From NCBI GenBank assembly GCA_947579605.1, contig OX388319.1:4216001-4280000 (forward strand): a DNA stretch of 64,000 nt, given 5' to 3'. The DNA is from Athripsodes cinereus (taxonomy: Eukaryota; Arthropoda; Insecta; Trichoptera; Leptoceridae). A model generated the notes under the pieces. The model was not told where the DNA came from. It searched no databases and was given only the letters and a program-made list of their open reading frames with translations. Each line of letters starts with the position of its first letter. Position 1 is the stretch's first letter. This document shows positions 11,007 to 22,129 of the stretch, piece by piece. Position numbers and translations under genes: made by a program.

Positions 11007-11942
11007 GTCACGAGTAGGGAATCCAATCCCGCATCAAAATCGCGATCCCGCAAGCCTGCGGGATTGAGGTCGTCAGTCCCGCGGATCCCGCGGGATTTGC
11101 GGGATTGAGATTTTTTAATAAAAAAATTGTTTTAAGTAGGTACTTAGTAATTTAAAAATTATATTAAATAAAGACGAGTAAATTTTAATATTTTTTTTAT
11201 TATTATTATGCAGATTTATTACTCATTTTTCTTATTAACAAGTGGAAATAATGATGTTTTAGAGGTATCTATAATTAGTAATCAGCTTCTTATAAGGAAC
11301 GATATAATACATTATTATTTTAACAATTCTCCTTATAGATCTGTAATTTGTATTGACAATTGAACATATTTACTTATTAGTTAAGAGGCATAAAAAAAAT
11401 TGTTTTTTTTTCTGATAATACTTTCTAAGAAATAATAAAGTATGTAACGTTTCATCTTTTAGATTTGATCTTATCTTGTTGCATAAATAGCCGGCGGCGG
11501 AAAAAGCACGCTCAGCTTCCACACTTGTTGGTGGAATTGACTTTATATTACTCGGCTACCCATTCTGAGACTGAGCTACGGAGACTGTGCTCTAATTCAT
11601 CTTCTAGTATAGGCTAAGGCTAATCATTCAATAGATTCGATAAAGGCGTGTCTTCATCGCCATTGTCATCAACTTGTTGGTTATGAGTTTCAGGTTGCGA
11701 GTCTAACAGCAGTTTCTCGATTAAACACTTCATTTCAGTTCTATGTGTAACTTTGCTTGGATAAAAGAATATATCGTCCACCACATTTGTAGATCCTGAA
11801 TCTTTTCTAGATATTTGTTAGGACCTTCTAAGCACAGCGACACGACAGTCATTGATGTGCGGCGTTATTTTATAGACAGGCAAAGTAGTTAACTAACTTA
11901 TTTTAGCGAGATAGCGACACTACAAGTTCCTAGCTTAACCTG

Positions 11943-12153
11943 CAGGGCTACTCTTGACAAAACTAAATACGATCTTAATCTAGTCTTGATCTTGATCATA
12001 CGACGCACGAAGTGACTATTGGGCAAAAATACACGCAAACCGATCGCGCGTTAGCGGTAGTGCGGTGTTTTTGACCATAGTCCCTTCGTGCGTCGTATGA
12101 TCAAGATCAAGACTAGATTAAGATCGTGTTTAGTTTTGTCAAGAGTAACCCTG
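11943..12153. mobile_element. Foldback MITE (CAGGGCTACTCTTGAC family), nested in hAT copy 2
   Basis: The element begins cagggctactcttgacaaaa and ends with its inverse (ttttgtcaagagtaaccctg). It is almost entirely palindromic, with arms of about 90 bp. Comparison with hAT copy 1, which reads atacca then ggttaag without interruption, defines the insertion site and suggests a 2-bp CA duplication. Related copies: 38889, 50728-51123 and 55242. Confidence 0.85.
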
Positions 12154-12856
12154 ATGGTATTTTGTCGATCCAGTTTGATTATCATGAAACGTAATGTAGT
12201 TTTTGCAGTAATTAATGTTGCGTCCTCGCGGCATAAGACATTTACAGCAAGCTTCACTGATTCTAAAGCTCGTTCAATATTACTCAATGTTATAAATTCT
12301 TCATCAGTGAATGAAAATGAAGATGATGTTAGTTTAAGATCAATAACTGCTTTAAATATGCACTGTTTGACTTGGTTGAACCTCGATAACATTGATGCGA
12401 GACTGCTCCAGCGCGTTCGGCAATCTAGGATCAGCTGTAATTCTTTGCAGAATTTCTTTTTTGATATGTGTTTGCAGAAGATCATTTGTAACTGGAGATT
12501 TAGAACTAAAAAGCTTAACAATTTTCCTGACTTTTTGAATCAGTTTATCTTAAAAAACAAATGGAATAAATTATAATGATTTTCATTGAAAAATCTATTG
12601 GTCTAACAATACTTATCTACCTGTATTGTGGTAGCAACTCTCCTTTTTGAATGTCTTCCTCTACCGAATAATCACCTTTCTCGTCATCATCATCTTCATT
12701 TTCATTATCACTCCCACCATCCGGTCTTTTTTCGAGTACTTCAACTTGACTGTATTTCTTCTTCTTGTCTCTGATTGCATAGAACTTCAAGAACAGCGAG
12801 TTGGAACCCATGTGCAAAGCATAACTCGTGGTGCGCTGATAATAATCTCCCAACTT

Positions 12857-12929
12857 GGCTCATGCCCAGTTAGGTAGATATTTTGTGACTTATCTTTTAA
12901 AACTGTTTTGTAAATGAAATAAATAAATA
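12857..12929 (+). mobile_element. 73-bp LINE 3' tail inserted in hAT copy 2
   Basis: Compared with copy 1 (ctcccaactttcttcatg), the segment ggctcatgcccagttagg ... aaataaataa is extra and is flanked by AACTT on both sides (12852-12856 and 12930-12934). The same sequence in reverse lies at 44048-44160, so it is a severely 5'-truncated non-LTR element with an (AAAT)n tail. Confidence 0.75.
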
Positions 12930-13252
12930 AACTTTCTTCATGACTGCTGCACCGCCGGTTGTTGCTGCGATCACATTTAGATTTTGGAAACTCAAATCAT
13001 TTTCCATACAAATTCTATAGAAAACTCACGAGTTCCAAAGGCAAAGTAGTTAACTAACTTATCATTGAGGCAGTGCTGGGTTTAATAAATAATCAGAACG
13101 TCGTCTGAGCTCGTTCTTAAACAATTTTTTCAGTCCCGCAAGAGTGCGGGATCCCGCATGAGTAATCCCGCATTTCTGATCCCGCAAAAAAGGTGCGGGA
13201 TCCCGCGTTTACGGGATCCCGCTTTTGCGGGATTGGATTCCCTAGTCACGAG

Positions 13253-13878
13253 CCTGGCTTTTAAGGGCTTCCGCTCTCATCATCACACTAGCGTAAAGTA
13301 AAGAAATTACTCGTCGGGGACAAATATAATATACAGTTTGTTATTGGATGATGATGATTTTATTTTGACGCCGTTTAACAGTCCCTAGACCGTCTCAACG
13401 GCGTCGGTGAAGAGTTCTGTTTTTAATTTACTTCTGAAGTTGGTGACAGTCTGATTATATCTCAATGGCACCACCGGTAGGCGATTCCACGTAACCGGTC
13501 CAACAACACCAAAAGCCCTCTCATAGAAGTTAGATGGCAATATTATAAAAGTGGTGATTCTTTTTATTTTGATACAGAAAGGACGATTTATATATTCATT
13601 AGATTAGCAGTTATGATTTTACCAGAATAGCGAAAATGTCATAATTTGGATGTGGATTCTATTGCAGATGTTGTAAAGCGCCCTTGAAGTGATATTATCA
13701 TTCATATTAGACATAATAACCTGATTCTAAGGCAGAATCTTTGCATCCATCACACATTCGCGATGTTCATACACAGATAACTCCACTTGTGGAATTAAGT
13801 TTATCCGTATTTCTTGTAAATAAAGAATCCTATCATATATTTAAAATTAAAAAAATATGACGGGAATCAGATGGTAGT
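13253..13878. other. Repeat-derived spacer
   Basis: No gene. 13253-13320 resembles one arm of the 44921-45140 hairpin (gagcctggctt, cttccgctctcatc, gtaaagtaaag). 13360-13520 (gacgccgtttaacagtccct, accgtctcaacggcg, ggcgattccacgtaaccgg) is repeated at 19890-20025, and a diverged relative is at 60507-60620. Confidence 0.5.
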
Positions 13879-13889
13879 AATCTCAGGCT

Positions 13890-14520
13890 ATAACAATAAA
13901 ATTGTATTAAGATGGGTGCCAGGACACTCTAACTATGAGGGTAATGAAGAGGCGGATAAAATGGCCAACAAGGGGGCTGACATGCTGACCTATGGACCAG
14001 AGCCTCACTGCCCCATTACAAATAGCACTTTAAAAACGGCACTCTATGGGAGAATGCAAGAAAAAGCTATTAATAACTGGTTAACAATACCAGGACAGAA
14101 ACATGCGAAAACCCTGATTAAAGGTTTCTCATCAAAGAAAAGTAGAGACTTTCTCGAACTTAATAAAGAGAACCTAAGAATTCTCAACAGAGTACTAACG
14201 GGACACTGTAGACTCAATAAACACTTATGTATAATGAAACTAACAGACATGTATCTGTGCAGATTCTGCATGAATGAACATGAAACTCCTTTGCACCTAC
14301 TCACAGAATGTGAACCTATTATGCAAACAAGAGCCAAAATAATTGGCTCACACTTTCCTGATCAAGAACAGATCAAAGGAACTAACCCACACAAAATTTT
14401 GAATTTCTTTCAGGTTTTAGGTCTGTGGGAAGACATCTAAGGACTAAATCCCACAATGGACTACATCTAGAAGTCGAGGTGGGCAAGGTCTTTGGATGGA
14501 AGAAAAAAAAAATAAAAAAA
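13890..14520 (+). mobile_element. 5'-truncated LINE: RNase H domain and C-terminal zinc-knuckle region, with target duplication
   Basis: The open frame to 14440 reads VLRWVPGHSNYEGNEEADK near its start, the RNase H motif (WVPGHxxxxGNExAD) that follows the RT domain in several LINE clades. About 110 residues later comes CRFCMNEHETPLHLLTECE, the usual C-terminal Cys/His motif. The stop is followed by a short 3' UTR and an A-rich tail (14502-14520). The 11-mer aatctcaggct occurs at 13879-13889 and again at 14519-14529, giving a target duplication and fixing the truncation point. Codons before 13890 belong to the flank. Confidence 0.85.
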
Positions 14521-14624
14521 TCTCAGGCTTTCAACGGAAAGGTCACTGGCTACCACATTAATTTGTGGAATATGCTGTAATGGTATAGTAATAGTAGTAG
14601 CAGATATTATAACATTATACTTAC

Positions 14625-14699
14625 TGGTGTAGCCGGCATGGAATACACCAAAACCGACGAAAACACTAAAAACATCACTGTAAACCACCAAAATTTCAT
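14625..14699 (-). CDS. Candidate first coding exon: signal peptide of an unknown secreted protein (partial)
   Basis: Read on the minus strand, an ATG at 14699 opens 25 codons: a Lys-containing start (MKFWWFTVMF), a hydrophobic core (LVFSSVLVY) and then SMPATP. This is a textbook signal peptide with probable cleavage after the Tyr-Ser. A consensus donor gtaagtat follows in phase 0. The next exon was not found; the sequence downstream on this strand is transposon-filled, so the rest may be distant or lost. The family is not recognised; small secreted or antimicrobial peptide genes of moths often have this organisation, but that is only an analogy. Confidence 0.4.
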
Positions 14700-15625
14700 T
14701 TTGTATAAAGTTTCAAATGCCTTCACAATATTGATAGCAAAAAAATCACTCAGATACTGTGACAGTAACAAAAAAAATAACCAAATAATCACTTAAGCGT
14801 TCACGCAGTTCAAAAAAATACTACGAGTATATTCTGTATTTCTCACAGCTTTTGTTACACGCAATTTATCACGTAAATTACAACAAAAAAACACACGCGA
14901 TTCTCGTTGAAACAACTTCACTGCACGTGAATTAGTGTATAATTAGTAAGTTTAATTAATTATTACGAATAACAAAATTTATCTTTTAGCACCGAGAAAT
15001 TATATTTATTATATTATGTCAGTTATTGCAACATATTTTTTATGAGAAATTTCGCATGGAAACAACGTTTGTTAATCAAAAATATATTTTTTTTTTATAT
15101 TTATACATACATATAATATGGCACAATTTTCTTTATTTATCATTGAAAATGATGCGTTTTTATCGTGTATTATTTGTCGTATTGTGATAAATTGTTTATA
15201 TTTATTATTTATTTTATCGCGACCTTTATTATTATTATAATTTATTTATTTTTTGAGAGTGAGATGTTTATAGTTCCGACGCCTGTTGAGAAATGTTTCA
15301 TTTGTCTGGACTCATCTTCCTTATATATAAACGACGCTCCTTGTCGTTGAATTTTCTCAGCTTCTTGTTAGGTAATGTTGTTTTTGTTGATGTTATTTGA
15401 ATCGTTCAGGGAATTTCTTATCAAATATTATTTCACAGTGTTTACCAATTCCAGTTAAAATTGAAGAGGCGGATTACCAATTATTGTTTATGTACTTACC
15501 GACTTTGTTACTGACATACGTCTGTTGTTTTCTAAACATTGCAACAGCTGACGTGAATCCGTTTATTGATACCTTTTATCGAATGAACTAGAAAAGCCGA
15601 AAGTAGTATATTATAATACTTACAT
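14700..15625. other. Spacer upstream of the signal-peptide exon
   Basis: AT-rich. It would hold the 5' UTR and promoter of the minus-strand exon at 14699, but no clear element was assigned. A plus-strand ATG pair at about 15148 opens a short hydrophobic frame (MMRFYRVLFVV) that stops after 12 codons, with no good donor. Confidence 0.35.
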
Positions 15626-15626
15626 G

Positions 15627-15785
15627 GACGATTGATTAAGCGCCCTTTGGTTATACTTTTCCGCGGCGCCAAAGCAACATCACCATCTGCATTAGAAGTA
15701 AAATGAAAGACGCCCTTTTTCATCAGCGCTTTTGAGACAGGTGAATTATCTTTAAACAAAACGTATATCGAGATTTCATGAAAGC
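15627..15785 (-). other. Possible internal exon, unidentified
   Basis: A minus-strand open frame reads SKALMKKGVFHFTSNADGD then APRKSITKGRLINRP and ends at a consensus donor gtaagtat (15626-15619). A cag acceptor is possible just upstream of the ctttcatgaa near 15785. The composition is protein-like, but there is no domain match I recognise and no partner exon. It lies upstream of the signal-peptide exon on the same strand, in the wrong order to be its continuation. Confidence 0.2.
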
Positions 15786-16925
15786 TGCCTCATGGCTCTG
15801 GAATCGTCCGTTATTCTATAGATATAGAGGGATTTATGTAAAATGTATGTATTTTGATTTATGTAAAAAAGCGTCTGTTTGTACTTTGTTGTCTGTTGAA
15901 CTATATCATTAACATGTAAAAGGTTCACGCCGTGTAATGTAATAAATAAATAAATAAAATTCTCCTACCATTTCCCTTTTTCCTTGATGTTTTCTATGCA
16001 CTCTGCTTTCCCGCTGACGGTAATCCATTATTACCTTTAATATCTTCTTTTTCATTTATTTTAAAGATTGTTATTTCCTTATGATTTTTTTTTAATAATT
16101 TTGCTTGTTGGTGAATGACGAGTATATGTATATATCTTTTCTTCTGAGATCGCATTGGCTTAGCATTGTAATGATTCCAGCAAGATGTGTTTTCTTTTAT
16201 TTTATTTTTTTATAGTTTTTTAATAATCAAATTCTAGAAAGCTTCTGTCATTGTCAAGAATATTGCATAATAAACATTGACCTATACGGTATAGACTAGT
16301 ATCACATCACTGATTTTCTCAGAAAACATGTTTCAAAATTAATCATAATACGATACTGCTGCACTCCATGACATTTGGTATCTCCTACTTATACCTAAGA
16401 ATTGTATTAATTATTGTAAAAAAAAATATTCAATATCCTTCAAACCTGCAACACAAAAGCTATTATGTACCTATAAAAACATGTATTATGTACCTACCTG
16501 TATGAATATAATACGTATAAACAAACTGTAGTGATAAGCGATCATTGTTATAAAAAGGTGCACTTCGAATATAATATATGGACCATCAACAAAATATTTT
16601 ATATGAATAGTAACAATATACCTACATAGGTTGATGCATTTGCTAGACTAAGTAGTCTGTTTTTCCGGATATATCAAATTAATATATAAGATTTATCTAT
16701 CTACAAATCGCTCGCTTGCAAGAACAGTGACATATCTCAAGAAATGTAGTGTTGAAATAAACATGGTTAAAGTTTCCTAATAAATATTTAGTATTTTTAT
16801 ATAGATCTATAATCTTAGGTCATTCTCATTACATGCATTGCACATCAGCGGGCATTGCGATAAGTGAGAATCACTCTGTGCCTCCCCGCAGTCGCAGCTC
16901 TTGACATGTTTATTATGTCACAAGT
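15786..16925. other. AT-rich spacer with a LINE tail
   Basis: No gene. 15905-15960 (acatgtaaaaggttcacgcc, gtgtaatg, then (aaat)n) is the 3' end of a non-LTR element of the same type as 58210-58265 and, inverted, 52484-52645. Confidence 0.5.
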
Positions 16926-16930
16926 TGCGA

Positions 16931-16997
16931 TTACCTAATTATGGAATTCTACTTATGCACACTTATATAAGTAGAAAAAGAATTCCATAATTAGGTA
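16931..16997. repeat. Imperfect 67-bp palindrome
   Basis: ttacctaattatggaattct is mirrored by agaattccataattaggtaa across a short centre, with a 4-nt bulge. A long hairpin could form. No attached gene. Confidence 0.75.
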
Positions 16998-17122
16998 AAT
17001 TAAAACAAGAGATTCTTTCTACTATTTTTTTTTAATTATATTTATTAGCCAAGCAAAATATACAGTCATTTGGTACATATTACTTTATATTGTAATTCAA
17101 GAGAGAGGTCTTTCGATTAATC

Positions 17123-17362
17123 AGGGGGGCTAAAATGGCCACATTGAGCATTTCATCTACAGATGATTCATTTACCTAATTGCCAACAGATCCATAGCAA
17201 TTCCTCTAATTTTCGTAAAATGGTCACGATTGTACGCGATTCACCCGCAATTCATTTCATCAAATGATTCATATTTGGTGAAATGTTGCCGTTAAATCGT
17301 TTTGCAATTTTCTAATATGATCCTATTATGAATCATATAAAGTGGCCTTTTTAGCCCCCCCG
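17123..17362. mobile_element. MITE with AGGGGGGCTAAAATGGCCAC ends
   Basis: The left end aggggggctaaaatggccac and the right end gtggcctttttagccccccc are inverted repeats of about 20 bp around 240 bp of AT-rich sequence that itself contains internal inverted motifs (aaatgattcat, atgattca). No coding capacity. No clean target duplication could be read, so the superfamily is left open. Confidence 0.65.
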
Positions 17363-17364
17363 AG

Positions 17365-19140
17365 TCATTATTATTAATCTGACTATAATAGAGTATTTCT
17401 CTATTATTAAAACTCGTATTTTTAGTTTTGTGACGTTGTTCTTGCAAGCGAGCGATATACAATGTGTTTGTACGTATACGATTATTCATAATAATGTATT
17501 TGTTATTTCAAATCATTTCTCTTGTACGTGATACAGAGGTTCCTACTATGTGTGCATTACAACAATACATAATGTTGCAACAATTACAGTATCCGCCTTT
17601 CTTCATCTCATACAATAATACCGTAATATTATGATATAATAATAGCCTTATATACCCACCTACGTAATAAACCAATACCTACAATTATTCTACATGTATA
17701 GGTGAGTTTTTATTTTATATATTTAAAGGTCAAGGGACCTTGCGTCCCTTGTGTAACTGCGACCATAATAGATCTATTGTGATTAGGGTTGCCACCCGTA
17801 CTTTATAATAAAGTACTGTACGTTATTTCAGGTAATCGTACTTTATACTTTATGAGAAAAATAAAGTACGCGAAAATACTTTATTTCGTATGATTTGAAT
17901 TCTTTGGGATTTTGAAAAGTTTATCAATTGGTGCTGAATCGATGTCGCCACTCGCCAGCGCCACATCACTTTAGGCACTTGTTTTAATCAATTTCTGAAC
18001 GCAACCTAACCTCAAATGTCAACAATGTCAGTGCCATTATCACAATTTCTTGTTTGTTTTGTGCAAAGCGGTTTGAGTGCATTTCGAGCGCTCTCTAGCA
18101 AAAACGGTGAAATAATCAATTTAATACAGTTTTGGTGGAAAAACTCTCAAAACTTGTTGACCCTTTTGAATTTGATAAAATGAAAAATCTAATTTTTATG
18201 TATTATCAAGATTAGTTTTTTTATCTGAATAAAACTATATAGCTGACTGACGAGATTTATTTAGGTAGGTACTCTTTGTTATATCAAAATACAAAATACT
18301 TGTAAAATATAATTATATTTTTTTATTTATCTTATCAAGCATAAAAATACTATGGATTTTAGCAAACTTCTTTTAATAACCAAAATATCGAGTTCCTGTG
18401 ATGATTTTTGGTTTCAAAAAATGAGAAATTTCATCAATAAAAATATTTATAAATTGGTCAATATCCATGAAAAAAAAAAACATTTTATTACACTAATATT
18501 TTTAATAACTATCTGACTTTTAGTTATATTAAAAAAATGTATATGAAAAATCGTAGGATTTTCGTGCATTGTCTGCCAAACACACCCCCGATTTCGATTT
18601 TTTTGAAATATGCTTTTTTTATAAACGAATACTATTAAGCTGTAATCATTTTTTTTGTTAAGTAAAAAACTAATGTTGGTAATATATATTTGTTTTCATA
18701 TTTATCACATCAAGATGTTTGCAGCGTCAACAAGTTCTGAAAGTTTTTCTGCCAAACCTGTTGAAAATTGAATATTTTACCGTTTTGCTAAAGGGCCTCC
18801 TTAAGAATACGATTTTAAATTTTATAGATTTATGCTATCGTATATCGTGGGCAAGAATAATCTACACACACCTACAAAACGTAATTTCGATACAAATAGA
18901 TAGTGAATGTGTTACACCGAAAAAATGTTTGAAAAAGTAAGTAATTAGGTACTTATTTATTTAAATTTAACTATAGATTAAAGATGCTGTGCAATTGCTT
19001 AGTAGATATACTAATTTGATACAAACTGCAAAAACTGCGGCCACCTAGCAGTGGCCCTCCAAGGATGTGACTTCGATTGCGAGCGAGTGCGTCACAATTA
19101 CCAGCATTGTTTCATTTTTTTTTCTATTAAATTAATTATG
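17365..19140. other. AT-rich stretch, no gene; possible decayed MITE end near 17787
   Basis: 17784-17880 begins agggttgccacccgtacttt and contains repeated (g)tactttat motifs on both strands, like the end of a DNA element, but no opposite end was found. The rest has no ORF or repeat structure that I can support; 17430-17460 and 16706-16740 share a tcttgcaagcgagcgat-like string. Confidence 0.4.
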
Positions 19141-19144
19141 CAGA

Positions 19145-19320
19145 TACGACAGAGATATCGTAAGAAGAAAAGTGGCTGGTACGTACTAGTAGAATAAATC
19201 CCGTGGAGATGCGATCGTTGAGAAGAATGGTTGGTAAAACGTTGCGTGGTAGAGTGAGGGATGAGGATATTAGGAAAATGAGTGGATGCAAAAGGAGTTT
19301 TGTGGATAAGATGAATGTTT
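19145..19320 (+). mobile_element. RTE-type LINE fragment
   Basis: The plus-strand frame contains NPVEMRSLRRMVGKTLRGR then RDEDIRKMSGCKRSFVDKM. VEMRxLRRMxG...RxRxxxIR is a well-known signature of the segment after the RT domain in RTE-like elements. Short, with no start or full domain. Confidence 0.55.
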
Positions 19321-19324
19321 TTTT

Positions 19325-20375
19325 TTATTAATATTCATTCTGGAAATTTAACGTGAATATTATTTCAACATTAGCAACATTAATTCGTAAATATTTTTTA
19401 GATTGGGAGATGTCAACCGCATATTTTCACGAATGGAATTATATTTTGTAATAAACATTTTGATTGGAATGTCTTTTGCAATACATATTTTTACTAAGGG
19501 TTCGTGTGGGTGTGGCGCCCACTCTTTCATAACATGTTTTACTAAAAGTATTTCACGTACGTAGATATATATATTATATCATAGACTTCAAACTCTAACA
19601 GAAAGTTGGTATTGGGGCCAATTAAATCTTGGGTCCAAAATATTTTCGTACCAATCTTAAACAAGTGTTGGTTTATGGTAGTGAAATAGTCTACATAATG
19701 CTATGAACAGGGATTTAATGTACAATACTATGTACGATTTAATGCGATTTAATGTATAACGATAAGTTGGAGTGGAATAGGAATGGTCTATTAAAATGTC
19801 TCATCTCATCTATACCATCACGGCATATCCTACACGTTTACGATAAGTGGGAGTGAAACAACAATGATGATGATGATTCTGGATTATTTTGTTTTGACGC
19901 CGTTTAACAGTCCCTAGACCGTCTCAAGGGCGCCGGTGAAGAGTGCAGTTTTCAATTTGCTTCTGAACTGGTGACAGTCTGATTGTCTCTCAATGGCACC
20001 GGTAGGCGATTCCACGTAACCGGTATATTAAAATGTCCCATCTCATCACACATACTTAGGGTAGCTAGCAGACTAGCTGCATGTAATAAACATGCAAGCT
20101 GTCCTCTCCTCACCTAAAAAAATAAAGGCGTTCAGGACGGGTAGCAAAGTTCATCGCTGAATTTAATCAAAATTTAAAATGTCTTTATTTTTTTTAACAC
20201 CTGCCTTTTGCAGGACACTCGAAAATATTAAAATGTCGTAGAGTGAATCAGTATATTGTCGTTGTATATTCAAAAAGAGGTATGTGCGAACATTTTTATT
20301 TAGGCATATTCTTTAAAAACTGTTCATTAGGGCATTAAAATAATTGTTGTTAGGACTTTTTATTGGCATGTGATA
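19325..20375. other. Mosaic of dispersed-repeat fragments
   Basis: 19795-19830 carries the tataccatcacggcatatcc motif. 19890-20025 repeats 13370-13510 (gacgccgtttaacagtccct). 20030-20225 is a reversed copy of the family at 22132-22320 (ctagctgcatgtaataaaca, cacctgccttttgcagga). No gene. Confidence 0.5.
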
Positions 20376-20379
20376 TTAT

Positions 20380-20775
20380 TCTTTAGATTATTAAAGATTA
20401 AAGATTAAAGAATTTATTAAAAGTAAATATGAACATGGTGAGTTATTGTACACATAATATTAAATATAACAATAAAAAATTGTAATCCCCAAACAGCAAT
20501 AGTATTGCTGGTATAAGGGGACATAAGACAAACAAATATTAATTCCAAATCATATCATAATCACAAACACAATCACAATTACTCCCTCTCTTCAATCAGT
20601 TGCTTCCTCAGTTTCTTGTTGAAAAGTCCAAGGCTATTAGCTTCCTTAATGTGGTTTGGCAACGAATTGTATAATCTTGAAGCAGAGTAGAGAAATCCAT
20701 ACCTTTCTCGATTAGTACGCGGTGTGTCACATCTTATGTGCTCTCTCGTTCTAGTAAATCTACTGTAAGTATTAT
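20380..20775 (-). mobile_element. 5'-truncated LINE: RT C-terminus, 3' UTR and TTTAATC-type tail
   Basis: The minus-strand frame reads TREHIRCDTPRTNREKYGF, then SASRLYNSLPNHIKEANSL, then FNKKLRKQLIEE and a stop. LYNxLPxxIK...FKxxLKxxL is the standard C-terminal end of Jockey/CR1-like LINE proteins. The far end (20380-20412) shows repeated attaaag units, the reverse of a TTTAATC microsatellite tail used by several LINE clades. Clade is not certain. Confidence 0.7.
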
Positions 20776-20779
20776 TGTT

Positions 20780-22125
20780 AATTGAGTATTGAATTTTAAT
20801 ATTTGATACTAAGAATCACTTTATAAAATGGTTATGATGTCATTATAAGTAGGTAGTTTATTCTAGAAATGTCAAAACATTTATGAATTCACATATCCCT
20901 TTTTGAATATGTAACGACGTTATGCCCACTGTGTTGACATAAATTTTTGGAATCTGAAATCTGAGAGAATTGGTGTTACGTTTCCTGTCCATGTTTATAA
21001 GTCAGTGTTTCCTTAGGGGTGAGTCATTAATTGTATAAATGTTATTTTTAGACATGAAAAATTATTTCTGACTATATAATTATTTATTTATACATATTTA
21101 TACCATCACAGCACGCCTCAGAGGTAGGGTAGTCAGTAAACTAACTGCATGTAAAAAACATGCGATTTGTTAAATAAAAATTAAAACGAAGCAGACATAT
21201 GAATTGGAGACCCATGTTTACACAATGTAACATTGTGAAAATTCTAATCGGAAGAAGTTAGGAAGGGGTCCCAACGCTTACGAATCAGCTCTAGGCTGGG
21301 TTAATTGATCACTTTCGGTGTCCATGGACAACGTTCACAAATTCCACCATTCTCTCTGTCAGGGTATAAAGTCCACAAATTGAGAAACATTTTATGCAAA
21401 CCATGGAAGCAACTATTTTTTGGGATCTCATATCTCCGAGTGAATCAAGATCTCCCGTCTAAATGGCGCCGAAATAATAAAGACATGAATACCTGGCAAG
21501 AATGGGCAGCATCTAAAATATTGCTGACAGATGGTGTTTGAAGACGTGATCTCTCGGGGATCAAAATATGATTTAGGCACGAAAACTAGTTCCTTGAGAA
21601 TGGATACGTTTTGGACACAAAAAATAGGAATACATGCGTGAGGCACAATCAATGCTGTGAAGCAATTAGTTTTTTTTCAATCATTTTAGTTCGTTTTTAG
21701 TATAAACGGAGTAAAACTGTTTTCTTTGTCCACCAAGCTGCTATTGGCAAATTCTTTCTTTTACATTCTATACTTGTAACAAACTAAACATGTGTTTTCT
21801 TTGTTACAATATTGCAAAGCAGTCAACCCTTAAATGTGTGCGTATTTTTAAATCTTTTTTTTGTAATACGTTACACAATATGCCTATTTAATTACGTCAA
21901 CCCCATTTCATTAAATTACTTCAGAAACAGACGAAATATAACCCTCGTCTGAGTGAGATAAATATACTTTTTAAAATGATTCAGATAGTTTTTCGCTTCT
22001 GTTTGACCAACTGCAAGTAATGCAAATACAGATTTTGCTCTCCTTCCCATGAAATTAGAGTTTACTGACATTGTATCACGTGGAGCACCCGGTAAAGAAT
22101 TGGTCTCCCACTCTTCTCCGTAAGT
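20780..22125. other. No supported gene
   Basis: A 78-codon open frame (21305-21541) has ordinary composition but no domain, no splice-site support and no Kozak-like context, so it is not called. 21105-21170 is a fragment of the taccatcacagcacgcc family. Confidence 0.35.
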
Positions 22126-22129
22126 TTTA

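Larger units (their letters stand above)
11475..13000 (-). pseudogene. hAT transposase remnant, copy 2
   Basis: Minus-strand pieces parallel copy 1: 12840-12640 carries HMGSNSLFLKF and the acidic DNENEDDDDEKGD block; about 12450-12230 carries FCKELQLILDCRTRWSSL and FTDEEFITLSNIERALES; near 11525-11465 lie the AERAFSA-like and NKIRSN-like C-terminal motifs. The chain is broken by stops, the nested MITE and the LINE tail. The plus-strand open frame 12088-12576 is only an antisense shadow. Confidence 0.8.
11015..13244 (-). mobile_element. hAT DNA transposon, decayed copy 2, with 8-bp target duplication
   Basis: Same ends as 6914-8796 but in inverted orientation. The flanks carry the identical 8-mer gtcacgag at 11007-11014 and 13245-13252. 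It is longer (2230 bp) because it has received a 211-bp foldback MITE (11943-12153) and a short LINE tail (12857-12929). Subterminal GCGGGAT palindromes are again dense at both ends. Decayed transposase pieces are antisense to the plus strand. Confidence 0.92.

Noticed and set aside
12088..12576. 162-codon plus-strand open frame
   Set aside because: Antisense to the hAT transposase remnant; composition and domains make sense only on the minus strand.
6914..13244. Active autonomous hAT transposon
   Set aside because: Both copies lack the N-terminal part and are broken by frameshifts, stops or insertions.
15148..15185. Short hydrophobic frame (MMRFYRVLFVV) as a signal-peptide exon for the 25111 terminal exon
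   Set aside because: Stops after 12 codons and its candidate donors are poor; nearly 10 kb away with no supporting evidence.
21305..21541. 78-codon open frame
   Set aside because: No domain, splice support or good initiation context; expected by chance in this length of sequence.
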